Source: Limnanthes douglasii subsp. nivea | Taxonomy: Eukaryota; Streptophyta; Magnoliopsida; Brassicales; Limnanthaceae | Length of the DNA: 64,000 nt | Direction of reading: 5' to 3' | Assembly: GCA_036936605.1 (NCBI GenBank) | Contig: JAUPFV010000001.1 | Location: forward strand, 121,776,771 to 121,840,770 | Shown: positions 13,128-23,111 of the stretch, piece by piece | How the letters are laid out: each line of letters starts with the position of its first letter | Numbering within the stretch: the first letter of the stretch is position 1 | The notes under the pieces: generated by a model | Told to the model about the DNA's origin: nothing | Databases searched by the model: none | The model's input: the letters and a program-made list of their open reading frames with translations, nothing else | Made by a program: the position numbers and the translations under genes

Positions 13128-14982
13128 CATAACAAGTAAGATAAACTTGATGCTAGAAATGAAATGTGTTTTTATTGATTATCCAGAAAATGTGAATGAT
13201 TACAAGTTCTGTAAGATGAAATTTACAATATTAAAGTTTATTACAAGCACATATGTTTTTGTATATGAGATCCGGATGAAGATGAAGTGTAAATACCTGG
13301 ATGCAAGACCGGAAACATGGGTAGAAAAAATTCAGTTTGCGATGGAACCTTCCACTGATGAGAAGGAAGAAGAAGATCATACTCAAGAATCTGAAGAAAA
13401 TAGATGTCAAACAATAATTGTTCCGGGCTATCAGCTAGTACGAGATAGGGAGAGGAGAGTTATTACTCTATATAAGAGATATGATTATGCTAACATTATT
13501 TGTTATGCTTTGAATGCGGTTGAAGAGATGCAGGACTCAAAACCAAAGGATTTCAGGGAGACATTCGAAATCAATGATAGAAAAGACTGGTTGGAGGAAT
13601 TGAAATAAGAAACACTTTCATTGGAGAAGAACAAAACTTAGAATCTTGTGTCATTACCAAAGAACAAAATGATATTTGGTAGCAAATGGGTGTTCAAAAG
13701 GAAACAAGGTATACTAGGGGAAGCATCAAGATATAAAGTAACACTTGTGGCAAAAGATTTAACTCAGATTTAACGGAGCCATTACAACGAGATCTTTTAC
13801 CACTCGTAAAACACTGTTCTATAAGGATTCGTATGGAAATTTAAATATATGATTTTGGGTTGGAACAAATGGATGTGAAGATGACATTATTATATAAAGA
13901 GTTCGATGAAACAACCTACATGCAACAATTTGAAGGTTTTGTGGAAGATAACTCAAAAATATGCTTATTAAAGAAATCTTTGTATGGGTTTGATGATTTC
14001 TTATTAAAGACAAGTTTTGTGAGAAGAAACTATGGAAGTTGTGTGTACATGATGAAGAGGGATGATAAATTCATTATCTATCTCGTCTTTTATGTAGATG
14101 ACATCCTTGTAGCAAGTTCTGACAAACAAGAGATTCTGAGGCTCAAGATGAATTTAGTTGGTGAATTCGAGATAAATGATTTTTGTATGCAATGAGGATA
14201 CTTAGGATAGATATCATGAGAGATCAGAGTAAAAGTGAGTTATTCTTACCTCAATAGAGTTACTTGAAGAAAGTGGTGGAGTGGTTTAAATACAAGATTC
14301 TAAGGTAGTAAACACCCCAGTAGGTCATCATTCAAATTAATCAATTACACGGTATCATCAATCTATGGATGAAACAAAGAAGATGGATAGTATTGCATGT
14401 GCAAGTGGGATTGGAAGCATCATGTTTGGATGGTTTGTTGTACACCAGATTTACCATATGCAATTATATAGTAATTCGGTTTAATGGTCAACCTGTGCCA
14501 ATTTCATTGTCAAGCTTTAAAATGGGTGTTGAGATATATGAATGGGTCCTTGAAGTCTGGTCTGAAGTACACTAGAATTTAAGAAGAGGTCCTTTAGAGG
14601 GTTGTGTGGATGTGGACTTTGTAGGTGATATAGACATTAGAAAATTCTTATAACATTTTGTGTCTGCATTGTTCTAAACGACAGTTACTTGGAAGACCAA
14701 TCAACAGACGTTTGTAGCCTTTTTGACAACCCAAGCAGAATACATAGCCCTTGTTGAAGGGGTCAAAAGCTCAGATGGTTTAAGGACATGATTAGAGAAA
14801 TAGGGATTAGTCAAGGATGTGTGAAGATACATTATGAATTTTATTATGGACATGACTGAGAAGAAAGAAATTACAGTGGAAAAAATAACATCATAAGAAA
14901 AATACAGCAGACATGTTCACCAAATCCTTACCTAGAAGGAAGTTCAAGCATTGCTTGGACTTAATTAAATTTGTTGAAGAAT
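13128..14982 (+). pseudogene. Ty1/copia relic C: integrase C-terminus, RT and RNase H
   Basis: This is the best preserved copia copy. A 153-codon open stretch (13147-13608) holds the integrase C-terminal region (CVFIDYPENVNDYKF) and the linker before RT, with YQLVRDRERRV and RYDYANIICYALNA. RT starts at about 13690 (FGSKWVFKRKQG). It continues with EQMDVKMTLLYKEF, LLKKSLYGF and the catalytic FYVDDILVAS at about 14089-14118, so the YVDD motif is intact. RNase H follows in pieces and ends with ADMFTKSLPRRKF and FVEE before a stop at about 14982. Several stops and frameshifts occur between 13608 and 14900. A probable 3' LTR follows. Confidence 0.88.
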
Positions 14983-15009
14983 AGACAGAGATTTGAGAGA
15001 GTAGAAAGG

Positions 15010-15560
15010 TGGTTGGGAAGTTGGAATCGTCATTTATTTAAAGACAAGCTGAAGAATTGTTTGTTTTCTCTTGGAAATTATATATGAGGGTCTATAAGAG
15101 GAGGGTCTTCTAGATGAGATTCTTATAGATGAGGGTCCTTAATACGGGGGTCATAAAACGAGGTACCTGGTCAATTGTGAAAGAATTAGTTACTTCAACA
15201 TAATTAACCAATTTTTTTAAAAAGTAACTGGTATTCTTATTAGATTAAGAAATCTAGCATTATAAATACTCTCATCTACCTTGAAGAAAAAACACAGTTC
15301 AAATACTGATTAGTCGTAATCTTGAACAAAGTCTTGAAAGAGTTGTAGGAAGTGGGTAGACTATGGAGAAAAGCTTATTCTTGTAACTCATTCGAGAGAA
15401 TCTCTCTTTTAAAATACTTTGTTAGTAAATCCTCCAGATGTATGTTGATTTGACTGAACTGGGTAAACAAATTTATTTTATTTATTATTATTGTCGTATC
15501 CCATATTACACTATTTTCTTTGTTGTCTATTTCGATATTTGATCCATACATTAAGTTATT
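15010..15560 (+). repeat. Probable 3' LTR of Copia relic C
   Basis: Directly after the pol stop there is a purine-rich run (GAGAGAGTAGAAAGGTGG), a plausible polypurine tract. Next comes a segment with a TATA box (TATAAATA at 15261-15268) and a CT-rich, T-rich downstream region, as in copia LTRs. The left end is set by the purine tract. The right end is an estimate, because no second LTR or target duplication is available for comparison. Confidence 0.45.
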
Positions 15561-15853
15561 GTTGTGAGTTAACCAATATCACAATAATTATTACAATATG
15601 CATTATGTTTTAGTTTGACTAATTTTACAACACTAAAAGGTTAAAACCAAATGATGTTATACCAAATTATAAGACATATTTTGATAATACAACAACAAAA
15701 TTTATAAACATTATTACAAAAAAATAGCATAGTACAACAGTGAAAAGAAACATTTTTTTACATAGGATTTTAAAAAAATCGAATATTTTTTATATTATTT
15801 GGACGGATTAAAAAATTATTGATTTATTCTTCTTATTTTTAAACTTCACAATT

Positions 15854-15856
<3 letters not shown>

Positions 15857-15905
<49 letters not shown>
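15857..15905. repeat. (TA)24 microsatellite
   Basis: About 49 bases of alternating TA without interruption. Confidence 0.96.
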
Positions 15906-15908
<3 letters not shown>

Positions 15909-16524
15909 TAAGTTTGTTTTAAAATTTGATATAATCCACTAGTTCATTTAGAATTTTACCTATGAAACCCAATAGAGTGAATTTTCAATAAAATATACAA
16001 AACAAAATTGTTACATTACAGTTGATGTAAAATATATTTTAAAATTTAAATTGCATCATATTTAGTCACGTTCATCTATTTTAACTAGTCTCTAACTTAA
16101 ATTAAAAATATTTTATTAGACTTTATCACGTTCAAACGTGAAAATATATTCAAAATTATATACATACATAGAATTGCTTTCATAAAAGTTTTTTTCCATT
16201 TTATTTTGATGTTATGTAATGAAACCGTCGTTAATGGTTTATTCATATTAAAAAAATAGAATACATGTCAAGTATTTTGAATATCGTAAATACTGACGTG
16301 TTACTTGTTTTCTTTTGGCAAAATAAATTGTTGTAGTATTATTATTATTTTTAAACAATTCAAAATCTATTTAAATTAACCTATAATGATTTTGATTTTG
16401 AAGGTTTTAGGTCTAACAATACGTTTAGAATACTTCTTCTCACTCGGTTCGACTAATATTTTTCTTCTGAAGATTTATAGTATTTAGAGAGACATCAATA
16501 GTGTTATAAACTACACATTCTAGT

Positions 16525-16790
16525 TATATAGTCTCTCAAATAAAAAATGTTTGGTAAAAGTTTTTTTATTATCAATTTTTGATAAAGTTAGTCTCTGCGC
16601 GTGTTGATTATCAATTTTTGGTACAATTAGCCCCTTCATTATCCACTTTAATGATAATTAGTCCATCGACTATTTATTTTTGATAAAGTTAGTCCACTAA
16701 ATAAATACGCATGTGAAACTAACTTTATCAAAAATATATAGTCAAAGGTCTCCTACTAAACATTTTTTTATACAAGAGCTTATTTGTCAC
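16525..16790. repeat. Foldback (inverted-repeat) element, MITE-like
   Basis: The left arm (about 16537-16592) contains AAAAAATGTTTGGTA and TTTTTGATAAAGTTAGT. The right arm (about 16718-16770) contains the reverse complement, ACTAACTTTATCAAAAA and then TACTAAACATTTTTT. A further copy of the inner motif lies at about 16670-16693, so alternative hairpins are possible. The arms and size fit a miniature inverted-repeat element or a foldback repeat. A target duplication was not established. Confidence 0.55.
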
Positions 16791-17259
16791 TAAAGTGGAT
16801 AATTAAAGGACTACCACCTAATATTTATAATGATGAACAATCTGCCTCTAAAGTTAATAGTCACATGAGTATTGTATCTATTACCATTGTCGTCATTTTT
16901 AAGGTTTTAATAGTCAATATTATTAACAAAAGGACAATTTAGTTTTTGCTCTCTAATTATATGAAGAAATAATCGATTATCATGTTTGGTGTTAATATTT
17001 GATTGTCTATTTTGATTCATTAATGGATAAATATGCAATAATTGAATACAATGTTATCATTGATATTATGTAAATATGCTTAAAACCCTTCGTTACAAGT
17101 TATTTAGTCGTATCCATTTAAGTTCAAATCCAAAGAGCCCATTTAACTATCATGTTTAGGAATATTTAGTAGATTGATTTCATTTTGTACTAAGAGAATG
17201 CCAAACATGTGTAAAAAAATAAACGCTTGATGTTTTGCAAATGGGATTATCATAGTGCT

Positions 17260-17643
17260 TGATGAGTTCAGATATTTTAGTCACTATACTTAAGCAAAAT
17301 TCACTTATCCGATGAGGGGAAATTCGGACCATATCACACCACTAAAAATCCGAACAGGACAAATGTATTAAATTTTGACTAAGTTATTTTCTAATCAACT
17401 TAAGACTAATGTGTCTTTGAATTTGACCCAGTTTCATGACCCGACCCGGTAAGCCCATGGGTCAGTAATTAAGGTATAAATACCCCAACCACTCTCATTA
17501 ATGAGGGTGATCAGAATTTAATATTGGTAGACAGCATGATTATTTCTTTACTCTCCACACTAAACACTAAACACCCTAAAATTATTAAAACACTTTCTAA
17601 ACAATTTTACCAATCTACCCCCAGCCCAAAATAAACCAAACCA
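17260..17643 (+). repeat. 5' LTR of element 1
   Basis: Begins TGATGAGTTCAG and ends AAACCAAACCA. It carries a TATA box (TATAAATA, 17475-17482). A perfect 12-base palindrome, CTCATTAATGAG (17494-17505), sits about where transcription should begin. It is about 91% identical to the 3' LTR by hand comparison. Confidence 0.96.
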
Positions 17644-17646
17644 AAT

Positions 17647-17664
17647 TGGCGACCACAGTGAGAG
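17647..17664 (+). other. Primer-binding site of element 1
   Basis: Three bases after the LTR the sequence reads TGGCGACCACAGTGAGAG. TGGCGAC is a usual start for primer sites in the Tat group, where a tRNA-Arg is generally proposed as primer. I could not check complementarity to a specific tRNA. Confidence 0.55.
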
Positions 17665-17696
17665 GCAACAATACCTGAATTTTACATTTAAAACCA

Positions 17697-19575
17697 GTGA
17701 GAAAAACAGTTTGGATGGATCCAAATGGGAAAAATACTCCACGTCTTAAGGTGGAAACAGTGAAGGAAAATAAGGAATATACCATCGAGGAGCGAGACCA
17801 ACTGAGGACTGAAATAGAGGCGCCAAGGCCCATAAAACAAGCAGAGAAAGGTATCAAGGAGAAATCTGGAGCATCAGTCCTTCACCATACTGACAACCCT
17901 GGGGAGAATGATCCATCCCTAAAGACTCACCTTAGTTCAAAGAAGACACGCCGGTCTAAGCCTATTGAAAGTTCTGGATCTGAGTCCTCTATCAGCTCTT
18001 CGAATGAGGCAGAACTTGAAGAATTTTTTTCCTTAAGTAGTGATGAGGGAAGATCCAGAAAAAAGATAAATTTAACCAAAATACACTTAAGAAAGAGGGA
18101 CAAACATGGTAGGCTCAAAAGACTTTAGGGCAAATGATCATCCCATAGGCATGTTGATCAGTTGCTGATAGATCCTTTTGTTTTTCAGTCTGAACCAGGT
18201 ATTTTTGAAAGCCCTAATGAAGATATTGTTTTTAATCGCAATAAAAACTGGAGGCAGTCATTTTTGTATGCAAAAATACTATCCGGACACCTTCCTAAAA
18301 GGTTTTATAGCTCTAAGATGGAGAAGTGTGATGAAAGTCGAGATCGAGACAACAATCTGGAGAAATTTAAGAACTTCATGAGGAATTTTGATGACGATGA
18401 TAAAGTATTGTGCAGAGCCTTCTCCTAAACTTTTACGGGGAGTGCTCTTAAATGGTATAACAACTTGCCTCATGGATGTATTAGAAACTTTGATAACTTT
18501 TGGGTTTCCTTCCAGAGGAAATTTGTTGGGAGTAAAGAACTAAAGGGTAATGGGGATACCATTATCTATTGTGCACAAGAACCAAATGAATCTTTGAAAG
18601 ATTACATAAGTCGATTTGTGAATACAAAGTACGGATTAGCAGATTGCTTTGAGCAGGTGGCGATTGCTTCTATTAGGAATGGATTGAATGTGGAAGAAAC
18701 AAAGAAAACAAGGGTTCACCGTCAGGTGAGGTCCACCACAACATCTCATTCAGCCGCTAACCAGTCTGGTTACAAGGAAAAGGAGACCAGACAAAGATCT
18801 AACTGGTCCAAGCAAACTCAATCCAACCAGAACCAGATTCAGATCCAACAATCAAGGAGTAAGAAGGGTCATTGGGTCCAGGCTGATTGGTTCACAGAGT
18901 TAAGAGAAAATGTGGCTATAATCTATGATAAAAGTAAGGATGGAGTACACTTTCGAAAGCCAACGATGTTGCAGTCTCCCAGGGAATACTGGAACACTTG
19001 TTTTTGCCAATATCATAATAATATAGGCCATAATACTCAGGACTGCATAGCGTTAAAACAAGAAGTCCAAAACCTTATTGAGAGGGGAAAACTAGAGGCA
19101 TACGTTAAAAGACGAAGTGGAAACAGACCTGACAATGCTACTCGGACAGGTCCTTCGAACAATCTTGGAATGTCAGCTCAAGAAGGTGCAACGGTGATCC
19201 TTGAAAGGTTCGATGTGGGCTCTGAGTATACGGATCCAGATCCAACTCGGAATAAGATGGGGGTAGATTTCCCCACATCATACAACGCAATTTTTGGGAG
19301 GTCTTGGATTTCTAGAATGCATGTTGTAGCCTCTATAGTCCATCAGTGCTTAAAGTATGCGGTTCAGGGACAAGTAGGCGTTGTCCGAAGTAGTCAGAAG
19401 ATATCCAGAGAATGCTATACAACAGCTCTTGAAACTTATTCCCTTGCAGAGGGTAAGAACGTCAAGATTGGTTCCAAGTTGGCGCCAGGGTTAAAGAAGA
19501 AATTGTTGTCTTTTTTGGTGAAAAATCAACATGTGTTTTCATGGTATAATAGGGATGTAACTGGAGTACGAATGT
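17697..19575 (+). pseudogene. Gag with remains of protease (element 1)
   Basis: One reading frame runs from about 17697 to 19575, broken by TAG at 18126, TGA at 18135 and TAA at 18426, with no frameshift among the pieces. The N-terminal part is charged and serine-rich. The Gag core follows: KVLCRAFS, GSALKWYNNLP, FDNFWVSFQRKFVGS and ESLKDYISRF. A zinc-binding motif at about 19005-19050 reads CQYHNNIGHNTQDC, a C-x2-H-x4-H-x4-C form. Protease is only partly present. After FDVGSEYTDPD the text jumps to PTSYNAIFGRSW, so the stretch that should carry the catalytic D-T/S-G is missing without loss of frame. A frameshift near 19575 then leads into RT. Confidence 0.88.
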
Positions 19576-20925
19576 TATTTCACATAAGTTATCTATCCGG
19601 AGTGATGTTTCACCTGTTGTACAAAAACAAAAAGGTTTTTCCAAGGAAAAAACAGACGTGATAGTTCAAGAGGTTGATCGATTGACCAAGATTGGGCATA
19701 TTAAAGAGTCTCAATATCCTCTATGGACTGCCAATCCGGTGTTAGTCAAGAAAAAGAACGACAAATATCGTATGTGTATTGATTTCACTGACCTCAACAG
19801 GGCTTGCCCAAAGGATATTTTTCCTATCCCTCAAATAGATCATCTAGTAGATTCTACATCTGAAAATAAGTTATTGTCCTTCATGGATGCCTTTTCAGGG
19901 TATAATCGGATACAAGTAGATCTGAAGGATCAAGATCACACCATATTTATCACAGATAGAGGTCTCCACTGTTACAAGGTGATGCCCTTCGGATTGAAAA
20001 ATGTTGGGGCTATTTATCAGAGGCTAGTGAACAAGACATTTTCTTATTATATCGGTAGAAACATGGAAGTGTACATAGACAACATGATGGTTAAAATCCT
20101 CGATGAGGATTTAGATATAACTGATCTCCAATAAAATTTTGCTATCTTGGACACTATGAATTTGAAGTTAAATCCAGAGAAGTGTGTGTTTTGGGTCCGA
20201 TCTGGAATTTTTTTGGGTTACATAATAAGTGAGAAAGGTATCCAGCCTGATCTAGATCAGCTTAACGCCTTATTGGAGATGGATACTCATCGAAACATTA
20301 AATAATTTCAAAGGCTCACCGGAAGGTTGGATGCTTTAAATAGATTTATTTCAAGCCCATCAGACAAGTGCGCTCCTTTTTTCAAAATATTGAAAAAGTA
20401 CTAAATATTTCAATTGGTCCCCACAGTGTGACCAAGGCTTTATTGAAATAAAGAAACATTTATCTTCACCCAAGACTCTTTTCAAGCCCGTTCAAGGAGA
20501 AAGGCTTTATGTATACCTGGCTTTGTCAGAATGTGCTATAAGTGTTGTCTTGGTAAGGGAAGTGGACAATTATCCTCGTCTGGTGTACTAAATCAGTAAG
20601 AGTTTATTGGATCATGAAAGAAGATATCTGAAATTGGAAAAAATTGGCACTAACTTTGGTGATTGCAGCAAGAAAGATGAGGCCGTATCTTCAATCTCAT
20701 TCTATTATTGTATGAACGTCTTTCCCGCTAAAGAATGTTCTTTAAAAGGAAGATATATTAAGCAGAATGACCAAATGGTCAGTGGAATTGGGTGACTATG
20801 ACATTGATTTTGCCCCTCGAACGGTAATTAATGTCCAATCAGTGGCTGACTTCTTGGTAGAATTTCATGCTAACAGGTTTTCTGAACAAATTCCATAAGA
20901 TAATTGTAAGAAATAATAGGTGGTC
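19576..20925 (+). pseudogene. Reverse transcriptase and first RNase H (element 1)
   Basis: RT begins in the frame reading VISHKLSIRSDVSPVV (about 19577) and stays open to a TAA at 20132. Motifs seen are EEVDRL-like QEVDRLTKIGHIKE, NPVLVKKKNDKYRMCIDF, TDLNRACPKDIFP, MDAFSGYNRIQVDL, YKVMPFGLKNVGA and MEVYIDNMMVK. The catalytic box is YIDN (20072-20083) rather than YIDD, so the second active-site aspartate is asparagine. After the stop, NLKLNPEKCVFWV and the connection region continue. The first RNase H follows in shifted frames (LYVYLALSECAISVVLVRE, SKSLLDHERRYLKLEK). Confidence 0.9.
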
Positions 20926-21402
20926 TGAACTGATTGTGGATCAAGCACTATGGGTTTTGGAGCTAGAATTTGCTTAACCTCCCCGTATAGTGATAAAATG
21001 TATCAAGCTATATGTTTTGGACTCATGGCCTCTAACAATGAGTCTGAATACGATGCAGATATAGCTGGTCTTAAGTTATCCCCCATCCGTAGAGCTAAGA
21101 GATTCTGGTTAATGAGTGACTCTCAATTGCTCATCCATCATGTACAAAGGCAGTCTGAGGCCAAGAAGGAACAACTGGTAAAGTACTTGCTCATTTTGAA
21201 AGAAGTGGAAGCAAATTTCAAAATTATTTGCTATGAGCATATTCCCATATCGGTGAATACATTGGCAGACTCTCTAGCAACTATAGCCTATTCTGAATCC
21301 TACCCTTGGATTATTGTACAAGAATGTCCGTCCATACAGTTAGATCCAAAGAAAGAAGATGAAGAAAATATTAGTATACTTATGGACCAATATATTGATT
21401 GA
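20926..21402 (+). pseudogene. Second (archaeal-type) RNase H domain (element 1)
   Basis: A 150-codon open stretch (20950-21402) with a short leader holds a second RNase H, as in plant Tat-lineage elements. The four acidic positions can be placed: TDCGSS (D), SNNESEYDADIAGL (E), LMSDSQLLIHHVQ (D) and VNTLADSLATIA (D). The domain lies between the RT-linked RNase H and integrase, the arrangement described for Tat/Ogre/Retand. Two stops just upstream (about 20896-20920) separate it from the rest of Pol. Confidence 0.88.
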
Positions 21403-22634
21403 AGATACACACTTTTTCAATACATTTCTGATGAGACATTGTCTTCGGATAAAGCTGCGGCAAAAAATATTAAATACAAGGCTCGTGGTTCTTTGATAAT
21501 ACGAGAAGTTCTCTATAAAAAATCTTTCAGCAGGCCTCTCCTACGCTGTTTAGGGTTTAAAGAATCCCAAGTTGTTTTATCTGAACTCTACGATGGGGAA
21601 GGCTCAGCGCATTGTGGATACAGGGCACTAAGCCGAAGATTCTTGTTAGCTGGATACTATTGGCCAACCATAATGGCAGATGTTAAAGAAATGGTAAAGA
21701 AATGTGATCCATGTCAAAGGCATGGGAATGAAATTCATGTGCCAGCAGTACCTATGAAGTCTAATTCTGAACCAATACCTTTTGCTAGATGGGGGATGGA
21801 TTTAGTTGGACCTCTTCACATGGCATCTTGGGGGTGCAGAACTATCATAGTCGTCATTGACTATTTCTCTACGTGGATAGAGGTAGCTCTATTGGTTGGG
21901 ACCACATTAAAAGTTGTTATTAAGTTTATCTTATCCAGCATATGATGTAGATTTGGAGTTCCCCAAAAGATTACTACAGACAATGGGCCGCAATTTGATA
22001 ACAAAAACTTTAAGGCCTTCTGTGCCTCTAGAGGCATTCAGAATTGTTTTTCCTCTCTTTTCCATCCTCAAGAAAATGGCCAAGTTGAGGTTGCAAACAG
22101 AACCATTTTATCTGGATTAAAAAAGAATTTGGAGGGAGGTGCGGGGAAATGGCCCAGTTATTTACAAGAAGTATTGTGGGCCTACCAAACTACTCATCGG
22201 GCTGCCACACAAGAATCTCCTTTTGCCTTGGTATATGGGATAGATGCAATTACTCCCATAGAGGCCACTTTACCATCATACAGGGGCCATAACTATTCCG
22301 AACAAGCTAATGACACAGCGGTTAGGAATCAGTTGGACTTAATAGAAGAAAAAAAGGTTAAGGAACATTTAAGAACAGTACACTACTAAGGCTTAATGAG
22401 GAGCAAATTTGCTTCCAAATTCAAAAGAAGAGATTTTCAAACAGAGCATTAAGTATTAAGAAAAGTATTCTTATATACCAAGGAGAGGCAGTTTGGTAAA
22501 TTGGCTCCGAACTAGAAAGGCCCTTATGAGGTTTGTGAAAAGGTCAAACCGGGGACATATATGCTTCAAGACAAAGAAGGAAGAGCTTTAAAGCATTCAT
22601 GGAAAGTTGAGCACCTCACGTTATATCTAGTATA
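21403..22634 (+). pseudogene. Integrase (element 1), catalytic triad kept but with stops
   Basis: The H-H-C-C zinc-binding region is visible as HCGYRALSRRFLLAGYYWP and then CDPCQRHG. The catalytic core has D in WGMDLVGP (21799), D in TTDNGPQFD (21979) and E in ENGQVE (22087). The D-to-E spacing is 35 residues, so the DD35E triad is complete. One in-frame TGA at 21943-21945 splits the core, where SSI is followed by CRFGVP. Further stops at 22387 and near 22450 interrupt the C-terminal part, which ends with KPGTYMLQDKEGR and WKVEHLTLYLV at about 22634. It pairs with the shorter copy at 43248-44279. Confidence 0.92.
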
Positions 22635-23111
22635 AAGTTGTTTCTGTAAATATTTACTTGCTAAATACCAAAGTATATATTAAGGGGCATACTTTTTCCT
22701 ACCCTGGTGGCGCGGGGAGGTTTTAATGAGGTTTCCGGCTTTTTTCAATAATACATGATACCTTCTTCAAAAGTCTGGTGTGATTTTACTTCAATTCAAT
22801 TCAAGTATGAATCACTTATTCAACACCCCGGATCTCCAGTGTTCTTGAGTAGATCGGGTAAGCTAAGTGATTGGTCATAACTATTAAACATATGTGATTG
22901 GAGATATTAAATGCTCTCAAATCAATACTTCGGAAATTCTAGGGGCTACTTAAACATTAGCCATGAAATATTTAAAACCAAGTATTAGACAAAAGGGAAA
23001 TTAGATAAATTAAACCTGATCGGACTTGAACCGAACAGTAGTATAAAACATGCATTGGCCATCCAAGGACTTTAATCTTTCAAAAACAAAAAAAAAATAC
23101 ATGATAAAAAC
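22635..23111. other. Noncoding spacer between integrase and antisense gene (element 1)
   Basis: It starts with a block around 22682-22735 reading GGGGCATACTTTTTCCTACC, then GAGGTTTTAATGAGG. Element 2 has the same block at about 44318-44370 (GGCATACTCTTTCCTACC, then GAGGTTTTAATAAGG). Such conservation outside coding sequence suggests an RNA-level role such as a 3' end, packaging or stability signal, but this is inference. The motif ATTCTAGGGGCTACTTAAAC occurs once near 22938; its counterpart is tandemly repeated in element 2. Confidence 0.6.

Larger units (their letters stand above)
15561..17259. other. Intergenic DNA between Copia C and element 1
   Basis: AT-rich DNA with a TA microsatellite and one foldback repeat, both listed separately. 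No reading frame with recognisable motifs was seen. Confidence 0.55.

Noticed and set aside
5350..15560. Joining Copia relics A, B and C into one long element
   Set aside because: Each repeats the same RT and RNase H blocks with different sequence, so they are separate copies of different copia families.
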